A stretch of 5,131 nucleotides of DNA. Origin: Deltaproteobacteria bacterium. GTDB taxonomy: Bacteria; Desulfobacterota; DSM-4660; Desulfatiglandales; B25-G16. Below are positions 4,062 through 5,131 of the stretch, in pieces. The position numbers and the translations under genes were made by a program. Position 1 is the first letter of the stretch. Each line of letters begins with the position of its first letter. Where the stretch lies: contig QMLW01000190.1 of NCBI GenBank assembly GCA_003646935.1, forward strand, positions 1 through 5,131, written 5' to 3'. Under the pieces are notes generated by a model. That model ran no database searches, was not told where the DNA came from, and worked only from the letters and a program-made list of their open reading frames with translations.

Positions 4062-5131
4062 ATGTCGAAACTATTTAAAATCATTACCCTCGGCTGTAAG
4101 GTGAACCACTACGAGTCCGCGTTTCTCGAGAACTCGTTAATCAGCAGGGGCTGCAAGAAGGCTAAGGCGGAAGAGGAGGCGGACCTCGTCATCATCAATG
4201 GCTGCATCGTGACCGCCACGGCGAGCTATCAAACCAGACAGGCCATCAGAAGGGGCATCAGGGAGAACCCGATGGCAGTTACCGCCGCGGTTGGATGCTA
4301 TGGGCAGGTGTTTCCCGAGGAATTGGCCGCTATCGAGGGCCTTAATATTATCACGGGAAACAGGGAAAAGGGATTGCTTCCCGGGCTGTTGCTGAATGCT
4401 ACTCGTCGAGACCGACCCCTTATTCTAAGGAATGATTTTGAGGCTTCTTGCCCGTTCGAGTACCTTCCCATCAGATCCTTCGCAGGGAGAACAAGGGCAT
4501 TCGTGAAGATACAGGACGGATGTGAATCGTTCTGTTCTTACTGTATTGTTCCAGACGCCCGTGGGCCGCTCAGGAGCCTAGAGCCTCATAGGGTCGTGGA
4601 ACTACTAAGGGGGCTTGAGATGAGCGGGTACAAGGAGGCGGTGCTCACCGGGATTCACCTGGGCAAGTACGGCACGGACCTGGGAGATGGCGTTGATCTC
4701 CATCGCCTGCTCGTTGAGATTGCCAAGTTCAGGTCACAGATGCGGGTAAGGCTCAGCTCGCTCGAGCCGACGGAGATTGGAAGCGATTTGATTGCATTCA
4801 TGGAGAGCCATGATTGGGTGTGCCGCCACCTTCATATTTCACTCCAGAGCGGGGACGATACCGTGTTGGAGAGGATGAACAGACACTATACAGCGGAGGA
4901 ATTCTCTAACCTGATAGAGGATATTGCTCGTCGCATACACCGGGTTTCGCTCGGGGTTGATGTGATGGCCGGCTTCCCTGGAGAAACGGACAAGGCGTTC
5001 GATACCACCTTTGCGCTCTTGCGTAATCTCCCCATAGGCTATCTGCACGTGTTCCCCTACTCAAAACGTGCAGGCACAGCAGCGGCTCAGCTCCCCGACC
5101 AGCTTCACCCAAAGACCATCAAGGAGAGGAC
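4062..5131 (+). CDS. mtaB: MtaB-like tRNA t6A37 methylthiotransferase (radical SAM), C-terminus cut by window edge
   Basis: This enzyme adds a methylthio group to N6-threonylcarbamoyladenosine at position 37 of tRNAs reading ANN codons, using two iron-sulfur clusters and S-adenosylmethionine. The 356 visible codons are open to the right edge; full members are about 420-450 residues and end in a TRAM-like domain not seen here. The N-terminal UPF0004 domain has TLGCKVNHYE (9-18, Cys12), NGCIVT (46-51, Cys48) and VGCYGQ (77-82, Cys79) for the auxiliary cluster. The radical SAM cluster is C154-x3-C158-x2-C161 in the stretch FVKIQDGCESFCSYCIVP (147-164). TLGCKVN favours MtaB over MiaB and RimO. 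The usual NTC triplet is NGC here, and PYARG is PDARG, both mild changes. An in-frame TAA at 4050-4052 leaves ATG 4062 as the only sensible start, although no Shine-Dalgarno precedes it; the repeat cluster occupies that place. Confidence 0.93.
   Translation, partial: MSKLFKIITLGCKVNHYESAFLENSLISRGCKKAKAEEEADLVIINGCIVTATASYQTRQAIRRGIRENPMAVTAAVGCYGQVFPEELAAIEGLNIITGNREKGLLPGLLLNATRRDRPLILRNDFEASCPFEYLPIRSFAGRTRAFVKIQDGCESFCSYCIVPDARGPLRSLEPHRVVELLRGLEMSGYKEAVLTGIHLGKYGTDLGDGVDLHRLLVEIAKFRSQMRVRLSSLEPTEIGSDLIAFMESHDWVCRHLHISLQSGDDTVLERMNRHYTAEEFSNLIEDIARRIHRVSLGVDVMAGFPGETDKAFDTTFALLRNLPIGYLHVFPYSKRAGTAAAQLPDQLHPKTIKER

Noticed and set aside
4839..5112. Minus-strand ORFs at 4839-5048 and 4906-5112
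   Set aside because: They are antisense shadows of the radical SAM gene, which continues open with conserved sequence through this stretch.

Overview
The window looks like an ordinary chromosomal segment of a Gram-negative anaerobe of about 50% GC. It is most likely a deltaproteobacterium (Desulfobacterota, sulfate-reducing or syntrophic type). This placement is inferred from the style of the proteins, above all the NIL-domain/two-cluster ferredoxin gene, and no marker gene is present to prove it.

Layout. (1) Positions 1-388, minus strand: the N-terminal half of thiD, cut by the window edge. Behind it (517-717) lies a complete TPP-riboswitch control region: promoter, aptamer, a predicted 8-bp antiterminator and an intrinsic terminator. 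(2) Positions 751-953, plus strand: a divergent promoter followed by an unannotated 27-codon leader ORF rich in Phe and Tyr codons, a predicted antiterminator helix and a strong terminator. This is a textbook translation-coupled attenuator. (3) Positions 988-2604: the genes under it, a class I PLP-dependent aminotransferase and, 9 bp later, a NIL-domain protein with two [4Fe-4S] motifs. (4) Positions 2605-2907: a spacer with small repeats and dyads and a plausible sigma70 promoter. (5) Positions 2908-3972: mnmA, the tRNA 2-thiouridylase. (6) Positions 3974-4054: an inverted/tandem repeat cluster. (7) Positions 4062 to the end: mtaB-like radical SAM methylthiotransferase, cut by the right edge.

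How the parts work together. Two premature-termination switches sit back to back and fire in opposite directions from about 35 bp of shared promoter DNA. One senses thiamin pyrophosphate and limits thiD. The other appears to sense charging of tRNA-Phe/tRNA-Tyr and limits the aminotransferase/ferredoxin pair. The second switch is the most interesting thing here, because it points to an aromatic amino acid role for an aminotransferase that sequence family alone would leave unspecified, and it links that role to a ferredoxin family otherwise known from homocysteine synthesis. The right half carries two sulfur-inserting tRNA modification enzymes that act on the two sides of the anticodon (U34 and A37).
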